Below, one piece after another: positions 1 to 9,154 of a stretch of DNA of 64,000 nt. This DNA comes from Abyssalbus ytuae (GTDB taxonomy: Bacteria > Bacteroidota > Bacteroidia > Flavobacteriales > Flavobacteriaceae). Under the pieces are notes generated by a model, which searched no databases, had not been told where the DNA came from, and was given only the letters and a program-made list of their open reading frames with translations. Position numbers and translations under genes: made by a program. The DNA lies in assembly GCF_022807975.1 (NCBI RefSeq), contig NZ_CP094358.1, positions 2,976,001 through 3,040,000 on the forward strand, in the 5' to 3' direction. How positions within the stretch are numbered: the first letter of the stretch is position 1; every line of letters begins with the position of its first letter.

Positions 1-1251
1 ACCAGCACCTCTAAAAATATCAGCTGTAAGTCTTTGGTTTTGTTCTATATTAAGTCCTAATCTTTGAGCCTCTTTTGATATTTCAGATAAAGCCTCTTTA
101 GTTGTTATCTCACCAGTTTTTATTCTTCTTAAAAGATTATCCGTAAAGGTTTTACCAAAGGCATTAAGCAATGCTTCTCTAGTTGCTTTGGTTTGTTCCC
201 TAAGAGATATGTCAAATTCCTTTATCGCATCAGGAAGTTTATCTGAGTAAATACCTAAGTCATAACCGGCATTAATAATATCCGAAAATTCGGATGCACT
301 AAACCCTGCCTGAGCAAAAAAAGTAGGATATTCACGCAAACCATCTAAATATTCTTGATTATTTTTTCCTCCTTTTATAAGACCATTACTTATAATTTGA
401 AATGCTTCATCATATGAAATACTAAATTGCCTTACCAGGTTTCTGGCTATTTCAAGATTTTCTTTAAAGTCGGTGCCAAATGTATCAGTAATAGCCTGAG
501 CTTGTATTCTAGCACTATCCGCTTGTTTTCCTTGAAGTCTTGTTATTTCTTCAGTGAGAAAAATAGATTCTCTTATTGACTCATTATATTTAAACCACTC
601 TCTAGCTACTGCTCCTATTCCAGCTAATACAGCTAAAACTATCCCTATAGGTGTTGCTATGAAAGCCAAAGCAGCTTTTCTTGCACCTTCAATACCATTT
701 TTAATGGTATTGAAACCGTTTGAAACCATTTCAAAATCACCTCTTTTTATACCTGAAAAAACCTGACCAAAACCCACAGCCAATTTTCCTATAGCTTTCA
801 ACTGGTCTTCCATACTTTCTTGAATTGGCTGCATTTCTTTACGAAGATTTGCCATGCGACCTTTAACCGATTGAAGCTCTTCATTATATTTCTTCCACTC
901 GTCAGTTTCAGGGTCTAAATTAGAAAGTATAGCATTTAGTTTTCTGGCTTCCTGGGCTAATTGCCTCATGGAAAGATTATTTATTCCTATCTCTTTGGAT
1001 AGGTCTGACATTCGCTCTTTATTCTTGTTGAGAGTTGTAGTGTTTTTTTCAATCTCTGAGCGTATTTTTTTATAAGCTTGGGATTCTGTTTGTTTTGCTG
1101 AGGCCAATTTCTTAGCCTGTTTTTCCAAATCTGCATTGGCTTCAATAAGTTTACGGTTAGCTTTTTCAAGATCGTTATACTCTTTTTTTCCTTGATTACC
1201 ATTAATCAGGATTTCAAACTTTAATGTTTCATCTACAATTTTTCGTCCCAT
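1..1251 (-). CDS. Phage tail tape measure protein, N-terminal part (runs off left edge)
   Basis: Reads leftward from ATG at 1251 and stays open to the window edge (417 codons). Residues about 20-150 are charged and coiled-coil-like. A hydrophobic segment rich in Ala, Ile and Gly follows at about 191-215, and then a helical region. This layout is typical of tape measure proteins, which set tail length and take part in DNA ejection. Its start overlaps the stop of the upstream gene by one base (TAATG), so the two are translationally coupled. Family assignment rests on architecture and position downstream of capsid, portal and connector genes. Confidence 0.8.
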   Translation of the reverse strand, partial: MGRKIVDETLKFEILINGNQGKKEYNDLEKANRKLIEANADLEKQAKKLASAKQTESQAYKKIRSEIEKNTTTLNKNKERMSDLSKEIGINNLSMRQLAQEARKLNAILSNLDPETDEWKKYNEELQSVKGRMANLRKEMQPIQESMEDQLKAIGKLAVGFGQVFSGIKRGDFEMVSNGFNTIKNGIEGARKAALAFIATPIGIVLAVLAGIGAVAREWFKYNESIRESIFLTEEITRLQGKQADSARIQAQAITDTFGTDFKENLEIARNLVRQFSISYDEAFQIISNGLIKGGKNNQEYLDGLREYPTFFAQAGFSASEFSDIINAGYDLGIYSDKLPDAIKEFDISLREQTKATREALLNAFGKTFTDNLLRRIKTGEITTKEALSEISKEAQRLGLNIEQNQRLTADIFRGAG

Positions 1252-1631
1252 TATAGTTGTATATTATATTCCTGACCTATAGTTTGTTTAATTTCTTCTG
1301 TCAACCCGTACGCGAGTTTATTAATAATGTTATTGAAATGACCATAAATAACTTTATTGTGTAACGGTATTGGTCGTTGGCGAACACCACTTGTTCTTCT
1401 CATGTCAATAAACCTCTCTCTTATTGGGTGTGTAGATTCTAATCGTGTGCCTACAACACGAAACTTTCTTTGAGTTATTTCTGGCACATACTTTTTTACA
1501 TTAAAACGGCTTATTAAACGTTCTTGGGCACGATTAATTTCGGTAGATTCATCCTTAAGTACACGCTCTATGTATTTTTGTTCTAATACTTTTAAATTAT
1601 TTCTGGACTTTAAGGTTTCTATTGCGCTCAT
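1251..1631 (-). CDS. Phage late protein of unknown function, upstream of tape measure
   Basis: A 126-residue basic protein without membrane segment or signal peptide. It is the first gene of a late transcription unit: a conserved late-promoter-like element ends only 4 nt before its ATG. It is coupled to the tape measure gene by a one-base overlap. By position it could be a tail assembly or tail-terminator component, but I do not recognise the family. Confidence 0.75.
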   Translation of the reverse strand: MSAIETLKSRNNLKVLEQKYIERVLKDESTEINRAQERLISRFNVKKYVPEITQRKFRVVGTRLESTHPIRERFIDMRRTSGVRQRPIPLHNKVIYGHFNNIINKLAYGLTEEIKQTIGQEYNIQL

Positions 1632-1635
1632 TCAA

Positions 1636-1673
1636 CAATTTTACAGCAATAAAATCTTAGTTAAAAGGACATG
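1636..1673 (-). promoter_or_regulatory. Late promoter-like element P1
   Basis: On the minus strand: CATGTCCTTTTAAC, then 16 nt, then TAAAATTG, then 4 nt, then the ATG at 1631. It is one of six copies in the prophage with the same spacing. TAnnATTG resembles the Bacteroidetes -7 box TAnnTTTG. The upstream block takes the place of the usual -33 element. Transcription would begin at or next to the start codon, so the mRNA may be leaderless. Confidence 0.7.
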
Positions 1674-1722
1674 AAAGTTAGTGTTTAGAAGTAAAAATTT
1701 TAACTTAATTGATAAATAAAAA

Positions 1723-1755
1723 ATACCCTTGCAAGGGAAATAATTGCAAGGGTAT
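1723..1755 (-). terminator. Hairpin terminator after small-gene cassette
   Basis: A perfect 12-bp stem, ATACCCTTGCAA (1723-1734) with its complement at 1744-1755, and a 9-nt loop. It sits just downstream of the 1782-2051 gene. On the minus strand it is followed by a T-rich stretch. It insulates the small genes from the tape measure unit. Confidence 0.75.
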
Positions 1756-1781
1756 CATGTCGAAATTTAAATAAAACAAAA

Positions 1782-2051
1782 TTAATTCTCAGGCTTGTGA
1801 ATACATTCAAAAGTTTTTCCTGAATCTGTCATTACATAAACTGTTTGGTCCTTGTATATTGGAATTGCATGAGAAGTAATAACATACTTTACCACATCTT
1901 TACAAATTTCAGGATCATGTTTTTTACCAAATACACTTTCAGAATAATGATCGAAGTTGTCTTTGTTAAATCTTCTATCAACAACTGAATACCCATCACC
2001 CAGTGATTCATTCATTACACATTGGTTTAAAATTTTTCTTAGTGTGTACAT
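1782..2051 (-). CDS. Small phage protein of unknown function
   Basis: An 89-residue soluble protein with no motif I recognise. Last gene of a three-gene cassette that has a terminator at each end (1723-1755 and 2898-2927). It therefore looks like moron cargo rather than a virion component. About 60 nt separate it from the next gene upstream. Confidence 0.6.
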   Translation of the reverse strand: MYTLRKILNQCVMNESLGDGYSVVDRRFNKDNFDHYSESVFGKKHDPEICKDVVKYVITSHAIPIYKDQTVYVMTDSGKTFECIHKPEN

Positions 2052-2109
2052 AACTGTATATATTTATATATTCTCCTACTCTGTACAGTTTTCGGATTCC
2101 CTGTTATTT

Positions 2110-2310
2110 TTATACGTTTAATGCATTCCACACAAATAATAAAAAACAAATTAATATACCTGAAGAAACTCCTAATGCTAGCCCGGTATAAAAGCCGTGT
2201 TTCTTACCTAATTTATAAAACTTTTCATTTTCATCTCTTACTATTTTAGCATAATTATATTTATTGCCTTTTATAGTTCTTTTTTTTGGAGGTGTTGGTA
2301 AATTTTTCAT
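2110..2310 (-). CDS. Small single-pass membrane protein
   Basis: 66 residues: a basic, Pro/Lys-rich N-terminus, then one membrane segment near the C-terminus (about residues 43-62, Gly-Leu-Ile-Phe rich). Lies in the terminator-bounded moron cassette. Possible roles such as superinfection exclusion are guesses; no family recognised. Confidence 0.6.
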   Translation of the reverse strand: MKNLPTPPKKRTIKGNKYNYAKIVRDENEKFYKLGKKHGFYTGLALGVSSGILICFLLFVWNALNV

Positions 2311-2463
2311 GATTTAAATGTTTTATTCAAAGATAATTATTGATTATCGTATTTCATTGCGGATTACCGTAACGCAACTATAAATAAGTGTAAGAAGTAA
2401 TGTCTAATATTTTTACCTTTTATTAATTATTTCATATAACAAAAAATTGAGTGTTGAATAATA

Positions 2464-2691
2464 TTATTCTATTTTAGTGATTTCATTATTTTCAATTTGT
2501 CCTTTAGCTTCTATAAAATCATTTCCCAAGTGATATTCACAATCGAATTCGTGACCGTCTTCATCTTGTCCAATAACAGTAGCAATCCACCCTCCATACA
2601 AATATCCAAAAGTTGGATAATAATAAACTACTTTAGCATTAAAGCCTTTTTCTTTTAACAGATCAAATAATATTTTTTCGTTTTTAGTCAT
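2464..2691 (-). CDS. Small phage protein of unknown function
   Basis: 75 residues if it starts at the ATG at 2691 (MTKNEK...). An upstream in-frame ATG at 2745 would add 18 residues that look less protein-like. Contains a Tyr/Gly-rich middle and an acidic C-terminus; no family recognised. First gene of the moron cassette. Confidence 0.55.
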   Translation of the reverse strand: MTKNEKILFDLLKEKGFNAKVVYYYPTFGYLYGGWIATVIGQDEDGHEFDCEYHLGNDFIEAKGQIENNEITKIE

Positions 2692-2825
2692 GTTAATTGA
2701 AATTAAATTCCTGGCCTTCAGAAAGTAGATAAAATATACATCCATAGATAAATTTCTATGGCAGACAAATCATGTTTCGTAGTTGATTTTTTCCGTTTAA
2801 TTGTAGAAACTTTTGATGTGTTTTC

Positions 2826-2884
2826 ATATATTTGAAGTGTTCATAATTCACTTCAAATATATAAAAAAATCTACAAAAGTAGAT
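2826..2884. promoter_or_regulatory. Two adjacent inverted repeats, possible operators
   Basis: A perfect 14-bp inverted repeat with a 9-nt loop (arms 2826-2839 and 2849-2862, core TTTGAAGTG) is followed by a small palindrome, TCTAC-aaaa-GTAGA, at 2870-2883. There is no T-run suited to a terminator in either direction. They lie upstream of the moron cassette, so regulator binding sites are plausible. Function is inferred from position only. Confidence 0.4.
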
Positions 2885-2897
2885 TATAGTCTATTAA

Positions 2898-2927
2898 AAA
2901 CCAGGCCTCATATAGCCTGGTTTTTTT
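2898..2927. terminator. Bidirectional terminator overlapping a stop codon
   Basis: AACCAGGC at 2899-2906 pairs with GCCTGGTT at 2915-2922, with A and T runs outside. The TGA stop of the gene at 2908-3387 lies in the loop, so the gene's last codons form one arm of the hairpin. It separates the portal/connector unit from the small-gene cassette. Confidence 0.75.
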
Positions 2928-3387
2928 GTAATATTGTGTAAACAGAAAATTCCAATGCAAACCCGTTAGCTCCTAAATAATCTTGTACCGGGTCTATACG
3001 TATTGAATTAAGGTCAATATCTCTGAATAGACAGTTTTGATTAAAATTATGGTGAAGATCAATTATTTTATTTGTCAATGCCAATATTTCTTCTTGGCAT
3101 AATTGAAAAACGTCAATACGATGATCTGATCCTGCTTTTGCATCCGTTTTTTTGATGATCATAAAAATAAGGTTATTCCTAAATCTTCGGTTATCCTCAT
3201 CTAATATATTTGCATCTGCTGTAGGTATAACCGTAACCAATGTACAATTATTGCCGTCATTGACAGTGTCTTTATATAATTTAGTGAGCTCATCATCACT
3301 GGCCACCATGAAGTTATTTTCAAGGTTTGTTCTTTCTGATACATGCAAATTTGCAAAAGACTGTAAATCTGTTTTAACTAGCAACAT
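2908..3387 (-). CDS. Phage structural or tail-completion protein candidate
   Basis: 159 residues, soluble, unknown family. It overlaps the upstream gene by 14 nt and is the last gene of the portal/connector unit. Position between the connector-like genes and the tape measure is where head-tail joining or tail-completion proteins usually lie. Product named from position only. Confidence 0.6.
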   Translation of the reverse strand: MLLVKTDLQSFANLHVSERTNLENNFMVASDDELTKLYKDTVNDGNNCTLVTVIPTADANILDEDNRRFRNNLIFMIIKKTDAKAGSDHRIDVFQLCQEEILALTNKIIDLHHNFNQNCLFRDIDLNSIRIDPVQDYLGANGFALEFSVYTILQKNQAI

Positions 3388-4285
3388 TTTTTTGATTCCT
3401 TTTAAGTTCGTTTATTTTCTCTATCTGGTTTACCAAAAAAGCCAATACATCATAAGTGTTTTGCTCTGATGTTTCTTTCACATTCCCAAAAACACGCGTT
3501 TCAGCAAGTGAATAAAGTGTACCAACTATACCAATACCTTTAGAGCTTTCTACTGTAGATTCCTGATTAAAAAGAAGGGTTAAATTAATAGTATTTCCAC
3601 CTCCAATATCTAAAGCTTCATTGGTAGCTATAAAATGCTGACAGGAGGCAAAAAAAAGATAAATAGCCCATTTTTCACTTAATGGTAGTTTTGCTATTTT
3701 TTTTGCATATAAAGGGGAAAGGCTCGGGTTAAATTTTCGGCGGGCATCAGATGAGTAATTACTTAAATATTTTCTTATTCTATTAAACCACTTTTTAGGC
3801 CGATATAATGTAGCTATGAGCGTATCTAAATAATGTTGTTCTCCTGTACGGCTATAATCATTAAAAGCAGTGAGTGCCTGTATATATTCTCCATAAACGG
3901 TATTGGTAAGTGCAGATGAGGGTCCGTAATATTTTTTAAATCCAATTTTTATAACCGGTAAAAGTTGGTTGAAAAATACCATGTCAACCTGCTTATGAAT
4001 TTTCCCTTTAATCCGGGTTTCGTTAAAGAATGATTCATTAAGTTCAGATATTCTCATTATATTTTCAACCACAGGTATGTTTTCATCTTTATCAGTATTT
4101 GCAGTGCGGGCCATATTAAGAAATGCATAGGTTAGTTTTACTTTTAACCTGGTAAAAGAAATAGTTCCTCCCATAAATTGAAAAACAAGTCCAGAGAATG
4201 CCAAAAATTGATTTTTGGTAAACTCATACCCGTTTTCCGGATAATATAAAGTTTGTTTTTTATCGGCTATTTCTATACTATGCAT
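3374..4285 (-). CDS. Conserved-type phage protein, unknown function
   Basis: 303 residues, mixed helical, with no signal peptide or clear membrane segment. It overlaps the neighbours on both sides by 8-14 nt, so it belongs to the portal-to-tail operon. Not recognised; a virion or assembly role is inferred from the operon. Confidence 0.65.
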   Translation of the reverse strand: MHSIEIADKKQTLYYPENGYEFTKNQFLAFSGLVFQFMGGTISFTRLKVKLTYAFLNMARTANTDKDENIPVVENIMRISELNESFFNETRIKGKIHKQVDMVFFNQLLPVIKIGFKKYYGPSSALTNTVYGEYIQALTAFNDYSRTGEQHYLDTLIATLYRPKKWFNRIRKYLSNYSSDARRKFNPSLSPLYAKKIAKLPLSEKWAIYLFFASCQHFIATNEALDIGGGNTINLTLLFNQESTVESSKGIGIVGTLYSLAETRVFGNVKETSEQNTYDVLAFLVNQIEKINELKRNQKNVAS

Positions 4286-4607
4286 TTTGAAATTTTCCTT
4301 TTTTTGTTAGTGTCAACCCTCTTTTTTTTAATTCCTCGCCGTGTTTGTTTTTAGCATTTTCAATAACCTGATGATTACTTTTTTTGCTTTTTGAAATAGA
4401 CATTCCAGAATTGAATGCTAATATTTTTTTTTGTTTCAAAAATTTATTAGATGAACTTATTATGTTCATTTTAGTGGCTATTTTTTCAAGCTTTCTTTCA
4501 TTAAGTCTTTTAAACCCTTCCCTAAGTATATATTCCTGACGTCCTTTTTTCGTTAGTTTATAAAAGAACCAAAAGATCGATGAAATAATTTTATTCATTT
4601 TTTTCAA
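4278..4607 (-). CDS. Small basic phage protein, unknown function
   Basis: 109 residues, strongly Lys-rich, with a short hydrophobic N-terminal stretch. Stop overlaps the next gene's start by 8 nt and the upstream gene ends 2 nt before it. The high charge suggests nucleic-acid contact, but no family is recognised. Confidence 0.6.
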   Translation of the reverse strand: MKKMNKIISSIFWFFYKLTKKGRQEYILREGFKRLNERKLEKIATKMNIISSSNKFLKQKKILAFNSGMSISKSKKSNHQVIENAKNKHGEELKKRGLTLTKKGKFQNA

Positions 4608-4609
4608 TA

Positions 4610-5551
4610 TTAAAGATTTACGTAAGGTTTTCCATCTTCTAAAGATGGTGTTGTATTGATAGTGTTGAAAGTTTGATTTTGTTTTTCAAATTCATACTCT
4701 AGCTTTTTAAGATAATTTTGCCCTTCAGTATTTAAAAATTGCATTACTTCTGCACGAGCTTCAGACCTCATTCTTGTGTTTTCATTATATATTAATCCCT
4801 CTGGAAACATCTCAACAGGGAAGGCTTTATAAGCTTTACCCAGGCTTAAATGTGCTATAACTTTATGACACAGATTGATTAAAATTTTTTGGTTTTTATC
4901 CGGAGAATCAATCTCTTTAAGTTCAGTTAGTTTTTCAGGTTTTAATATGGGTTGAATTTCATATTTTTCAATATCATCCATGAAAGGAACTAACCGGTAA
5001 AAAAGTTGTCCGGATTTATTAATCGGAAAAACAGCATCGAATTGATTGGTGTTTTTTATAACAAGTGCATTTGCTTTTTTGTATGCATCACTTCCGGTCC
5101 ATTCTGTCCATCCAGATTTATCTAACAAAATGAAAAGAAGATCCAATGCTTTATAAGCCCGTTTTTTTATAGCTGAATTATCAGCATTCACCTGCCAATC
5201 CCATGGTATCTTATCGTTTTCTTCACTTTTAAAAGTTCTGCCGGCATTTGTGTGTTGCAGGTCATTATTGGGAGCATAATCTATATAGGCCATAGAGGCT
5301 GTATAGATTTGCATATATTTCAAAGCATCTATATGATTTTGCTTATCCGTTACATCAATGATATTAGGCTCATTTTCATAATAATCCTGAATTTTTTCAT
5401 AAATGTCTTTTCCAATTAAATCAACTAAATATGGAGTGTTTATTTTTATATCAGGCTCAATATTTTGATAACTGAAATCACCATCCAAAAATCCTAATGT
5501 TGCTTTTAATTCGCTTTTACCTAATCCTGATTTATTAAAAATAAGTTTCAT
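4610..5551 (-). CDS. DUF6712-like phage protein, probable head-tail connector
   Basis: 313 residues, helical. The N-terminal part resembles DUF6712-type proteins of Bacteroidetes phages, usually found directly after the portal gene. It follows the portal by 13 nt. A connector or adaptor role is inferred from this order; the DUF assignment is from memory of the family. Confidence 0.6.
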   Translation of the reverse strand: MKLIFNKSGLGKSELKATLGFLDGDFSYQNIEPDIKINTPYLVDLIGKDIYEKIQDYYENEPNIIDVTDKQNHIDALKYMQIYTASMAYIDYAPNNDLQHTNAGRTFKSEENDKIPWDWQVNADNSAIKKRAYKALDLLFILLDKSGWTEWTGSDAYKKANALVIKNTNQFDAVFPINKSGQLFYRLVPFMDDIEKYEIQPILKPEKLTELKEIDSPDKNQKILINLCHKVIAHLSLGKAYKAFPVEMFPEGLIYNENTRMRSEARAEVMQFLNTEGQNYLKKLEYEFEKQNQTFNTINTTPSLEDGKPYVNL

Positions 5552-5564
5552 GATGTTGTTATAA

Positions 5565-6926
5565 TTAGTTAGTTGGAATTAGTCTTTGGCTGTTTGTAAT
5601 ATCCTGCTGTCTTTCTGGGGTAGTTCTGTAAAAACCTATTTTAATATTAGTTCCAAATTTGGTTTTAATGACATCATTCAATGCTTTACATACATAATAT
5701 TCCGGTAAGGGTGTTGCCGTTTTTTGATGAATGGCCCACGCATAATATTGTTCAGATCCTGAATCTGATTTTCCATCTGCACCTACATTTGCTAATGCTG
5801 CATGAAGTCCTAATCCTGCCTGAACTGCAAACGCTGCTGTTTCATAAATTTTTATTTGGCTTTCTACATACTCTTTTGTTTTTTGCTCAATAGGCGTTAT
5901 TTTCCATCCATGTTCCATTGCATTTGCTCCTATTAGCTCTACTACATATTCGTTATGCCAAAATTTTCCAACATTTTCTACACCTGATAATAATTGAGAT
6001 ATTTTATCCAAAATCTCTCCTTTTAATTCTTCAAGCATGCTTTCTTTATAATCAATTGGAGGTACAGCTGCCGCACAGTTTTGTTTTATAATGGCCCTTT
6101 TATCTTCCCAAAATTTGGCAGGTGATTGAATGTGCCATTTTATGTTTAGAGAATTTTTTGTGAAGGCACTAAATATTTTAGGAGTATTGGTAGAGTTTTT
6201 CATCCATTCAAGAGATCCGTAAATATCAGGTAGGGGATAGTTTTTAATTCCATAAGTACCAAACTTAGCATAATGAATGGATACCGGATATTTAGATGGG
6301 TTTGAAGAATCATAAATAGGGTATACTCTAAGTTCTTTTTTGTCTTGCTTCACCCAATCTCCCACAATAATATGTGTTGGTATTTTATTCTTATCTGTTT
6401 TTTTATAAGCTAATCTACAATCATATGAACTTATATGTTCAATATTAGCAGATTGAGAGTTATTAACTAATCTTCCGGCACGCTCCCTGAATATTTTAAC
6501 TGTTACTGAATTTTGGAAGTAATAATCTATTGCGTTATTTATAAGTATTTCTTCATAACCTATACTTTCCAACCAATCGATAATATTCTGATCATGAACA
6601 GGCCTCCTAAAGTATTGAGTTCCGTCTATTTCCTGTGTATATAAATAAGGGCCTTGTTCGATCAATAATTCAGCTTTTCTCTTTTGAAGTCTATGAGCCA
6701 ATGAATTTGGTAATACTGCCTCTTGTATTTGCTGAGGAATATCATTTGATTTACCAAAAGGTATTACTTTGAAATCTTCAATGTCCAATGCGTTTTCATG
6801 CCAATCTGAGAAGCTCTCTGTAGTACTTGTACCTCCTGAAGATTCCCGGCCTGTTATCTCAAAATAGTGTAGTGTATTGCCTGATAATGACAAATAATCG
6901 CGTCCGTTAAGTTTATATGTACTCAT
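5565..6926 (-). CDS. Phage portal protein
   Basis: 453 residues. The region around residues 140-300 (repeated strand-rich segments and a Pro/Tyr-rich part), a long central helix before residue 340, and a helical end fit the portal fold of Bacteroidetes phages. A portal forms the dodecameric DNA gate at the capsid vertex and docks terminase. It overlaps the upstream small gene by 4 nt and the DUF6712-like gene follows. Called from architecture and order. Confidence 0.7.
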   Translation of the reverse strand: MSTYKLNGRDYLSLSGNTLHYFEITGRESSGGTSTTESFSDWHENALDIEDFKVIPFGKSNDIPQQIQEAVLPNSLAHRLQKRKAELLIEQGPYLYTQEIDGTQYFRRPVHDQNIIDWLESIGYEEILINNAIDYYFQNSVTVKIFRERAGRLVNNSQSANIEHISSYDCRLAYKKTDKNKIPTHIIVGDWVKQDKKELRVYPIYDSSNPSKYPVSIHYAKFGTYGIKNYPLPDIYGSLEWMKNSTNTPKIFSAFTKNSLNIKWHIQSPAKFWEDKRAIIKQNCAAAVPPIDYKESMLEELKGEILDKISQLLSGVENVGKFWHNEYVVELIGANAMEHGWKITPIEQKTKEYVESQIKIYETAAFAVQAGLGLHAALANVGADGKSDSGSEQYYAWAIHQKTATPLPEYYVCKALNDVIKTKFGTNIKIGFYRTTPERQQDITNSQRLIPTN

Positions 6927-7192
6927 TGCAATACTATTTTAATTCCATTTAATGTTATAATTAGAGGGATGAAGCAACTTCCTAATGTATCATTGATAGT
7001 ATCAATATATTGAAGTTTATAAGCTGAGTTCTTGTCTCTTTCAGATAGTGACTGTCGACGAAGAAGGGCGCGTTCTATAATTTTTTTTGAGCCATTCCTT
7101 TTTATGAACTCTAGCTTGAACGGTATATTCTTAGATGTTAGCTTTCTCATCTCACTTATAGGTGCCTGGTAGTCTGTATATACATCACTCAT
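6923..7192 (-). CDS. Small phage late protein, first gene of portal unit
   Basis: 89 residues, soluble and basic; unknown family. Its ATG lies 4 nt after a late-promoter-like -7 box, so its mRNA may be almost leaderless. The stop overlaps the portal start (ATGA). Confidence 0.65.
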   Translation of the reverse strand: MSDVYTDYQAPISEMRKLTSKNIPFKLEFIKRNGSKKIIERALLRRQSLSERDKNSAYKLQYIDTINDTLGSCFIPLIITLNGIKIVLQ

Positions 7193-7196
7193 ATGG

Positions 7197-7234
7197 CAAT
7201 GTTATGCCTTTATATCATGGGTTAAAAGGACATG
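7197..7234 (-). promoter_or_regulatory. Late promoter-like element P2
   Basis: Minus strand: CATGTCCTTTTAAC, 16 nt, TAACATTG, 4 nt, ATG at 7192. Same geometry as P1 and P6. Confidence 0.7.
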
Positions 7235-7271
7235 CTAACCGTCATATTTCTAATATTTATATAAAAGTGTA

Positions 7272-7316
7272 ATAACATATATCCGACTGAGCGTGGCGAA
7301 ATCTCGAATATGTTAT
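7272..7316 (-). terminator. Inverted repeat downstream of terL, probable terminator or REP remnant
   Basis: ATAACATAT (7272-7280) pairs with ATATGTTAT (7308-7316) around a 27-nt GC-richer core. The core resembles REP-like intergenic repeats common in Flavobacteria (GACTGAGCG...GCGAAATCTCGA). It is the only structure between the terL stop and P2. Confidence 0.45.
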
Positions 7317-7426
7317 AATTTTTTGAATATCAAATAATTAGGGTTTATTCTTTGATTTTTAAATAAATAAATAAGTTGATTGTATGATTTCTATTAAAAA
7401 ATCACCTATGAAAGATTATAAAACGA

Positions 7427-9154
7427 CTAATGTAGTGATGGATTACTCGTCATAAGTATGCTGTGCCCTTTCAGCTTATTAAGGTACTCTGGTCGACATA
7501 GAAGGTATTTTCCTGCGTCACTCATGTTCGTTGATTTCATTGGTAGTTGATGAACCGGAAGCTTCTCGGATGATTTATCTTTATGGATTGTTTTTTTTCC
7601 TTCCCTGTCTACCCGGATAATCTTCATGGCCTGCTCCATAGAACTTTTCCAGCATTTACAGTTATGTTTATCGATAACGAGTATAGGAAGTCTATCATTT
7701 TTTCCTGACATCATTTCCAACATTAATTCATATTCTGTTTCCTGAAGTATATTTCCCTGGTTTTGGTTCATTAATATTACATTCCATCCTGTTCGGCGCC
7801 CATTCTCATCGTATTCTATTGCCTTTTTAATCTTACTTGCATGATCTTCGCCTACCTGCTTCCATTTATTTGCTGCCCTGTCATGGTATAACCTTAGTTC
7901 TTTTCTTTTATGGTATTTGAAATATTCTACAAAGTTCTTTCCTAGTTCCGGAAGGAAATCAGGAGGAAGGGTCCAAAATTCTTTTAAGCCTCGGTATTGT
8001 TTTCCATGTTCCTGACCAATAACCAGGCTGCACATATTTCCTGTGTCCAAACCTCCGTCTAAAGGCAAATCATGAAGGATATATTTAAGGTCAAGGCTAC
8101 TTTCTATATATTCATCGTTTATTTTGAAATTATCCCTTCGGTCATATATGTATCCGTCATTGAATACATTTTTATAAGAAAAGTTAGGGTAAAACATTAC
8201 TCCCTGGTCTAACTTTGGGGGTATGGAAAGTATAGATACCATGAATTCCCTGAAATCCATAGTTTCCAATAATTTTTTGAAATAGCCTTCTGTTAAAATA
8301 TCAGCATTAACAAATGAACTTACTATGTAAAAAAAGGTAGTGTCCTTACGAAATAATCGTAATCTTTCTTCCCATCGCTTCATGCTTTTTTCAGCATTTT
8401 TAAATTTCCTTTTAGCGGTGGTATCTGCCGGATTATCATTATATTTTTTTTGAGTGTTGATGTAACGGATCCTTTCTTTATTTACTTCTATGGCCAATTG
8501 AACAAGAGTGCGTATTTTTTCTTTATCCATATTATCAGCCATACGCATTATCCAGTCATGCTCTCCCTGATTAGGGTTTGGCATATCAGTAGTGAATGTA
8601 TCGCCGCCATAAAATGGGGATTTACCAAAACGTACATACTCACCACGCACTGCAGGTGTTACTTTATTTAATTTTTCTTCTTTTAAATATTTTGCTTCAT
8701 CTCCCATATGATGCTGGAATGAATCACCGGCACCAATAGAAGGCCTGTCTTGAGAGATTATTTTAAAATGGGTGCCTGTAAATGCGGTGACAGTGTGTTT
8801 CCAGTTAAGTACAGGTTTATATGGAAGTTTAAAATGTTTTGGCGGGCGGGCATCAACTACAAAATGAATGTCTTCAATCCATCCTTTTCGTTTCCATCCC
8901 TCAATAATACTTGGAACAATATTTTTAATGGCATTCATGTATGAATCAGAAGAAAAAGCCACAAATGCCCCAGGCATTTCGTAAGCTATATCCATGGACC
9001 TTTCAGCTAATATATCGGTTGACTTTGATGTTCCACGGCCACCAATAATATAGATGTTTGTAGGTTGTATAAGATTCACAAGCTGACTGAACCAATTACT
9101 ATACCTTAACTCAACAGATTCATTATCCTTATCAACTGTCTTTCTTCTGCTCAT
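7427..9154 (-). CDS. Phage terminase large subunit
   Basis: 575 residues from the ATG at 9154; a TTG 9 nt further upstream is also possible. Walker A is GGRGTSKS at residues 38-45, and a Walker-B-like GDEAK follows in the ATPase half. The C-terminal half carries acidic nuclease-type residues (LDTGN, YHDRA). It is the packaging motor that cuts and translocates concatemeric DNA into proheads. It overlaps the preceding gene by 23 nt. Confidence 0.9.
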   Translation of the reverse strand: MSRRKTVDKDNESVELRYSNWFSQLVNLIQPTNIYIIGGRGTSKSTDILAERSMDIAYEMPGAFVAFSSDSYMNAIKNIVPSIIEGWKRKGWIEDIHFVVDARPPKHFKLPYKPVLNWKHTVTAFTGTHFKIISQDRPSIGAGDSFQHHMGDEAKYLKEEKLNKVTPAVRGEYVRFGKSPFYGGDTFTTDMPNPNQGEHDWIMRMADNMDKEKIRTLVQLAIEVNKERIRYINTQKKYNDNPADTTAKRKFKNAEKSMKRWEERLRLFRKDTTFFYIVSSFVNADILTEGYFKKLLETMDFREFMVSILSIPPKLDQGVMFYPNFSYKNVFNDGYIYDRRDNFKINDEYIESSLDLKYILHDLPLDGGLDTGNMCSLVIGQEHGKQYRGLKEFWTLPPDFLPELGKNFVEYFKYHKRKELRLYHDRAANKWKQVGEDHASKIKKAIEYDENGRRTGWNVILMNQNQGNILQETEYELMLEMMSGKNDRLPILVIDKHNCKCWKSSMEQAMKIIRVDREGKKTIHKDKSSEKLPVHQLPMKSTNMSDAGKYLLCRPEYLNKLKGHSILMTSNPSLH

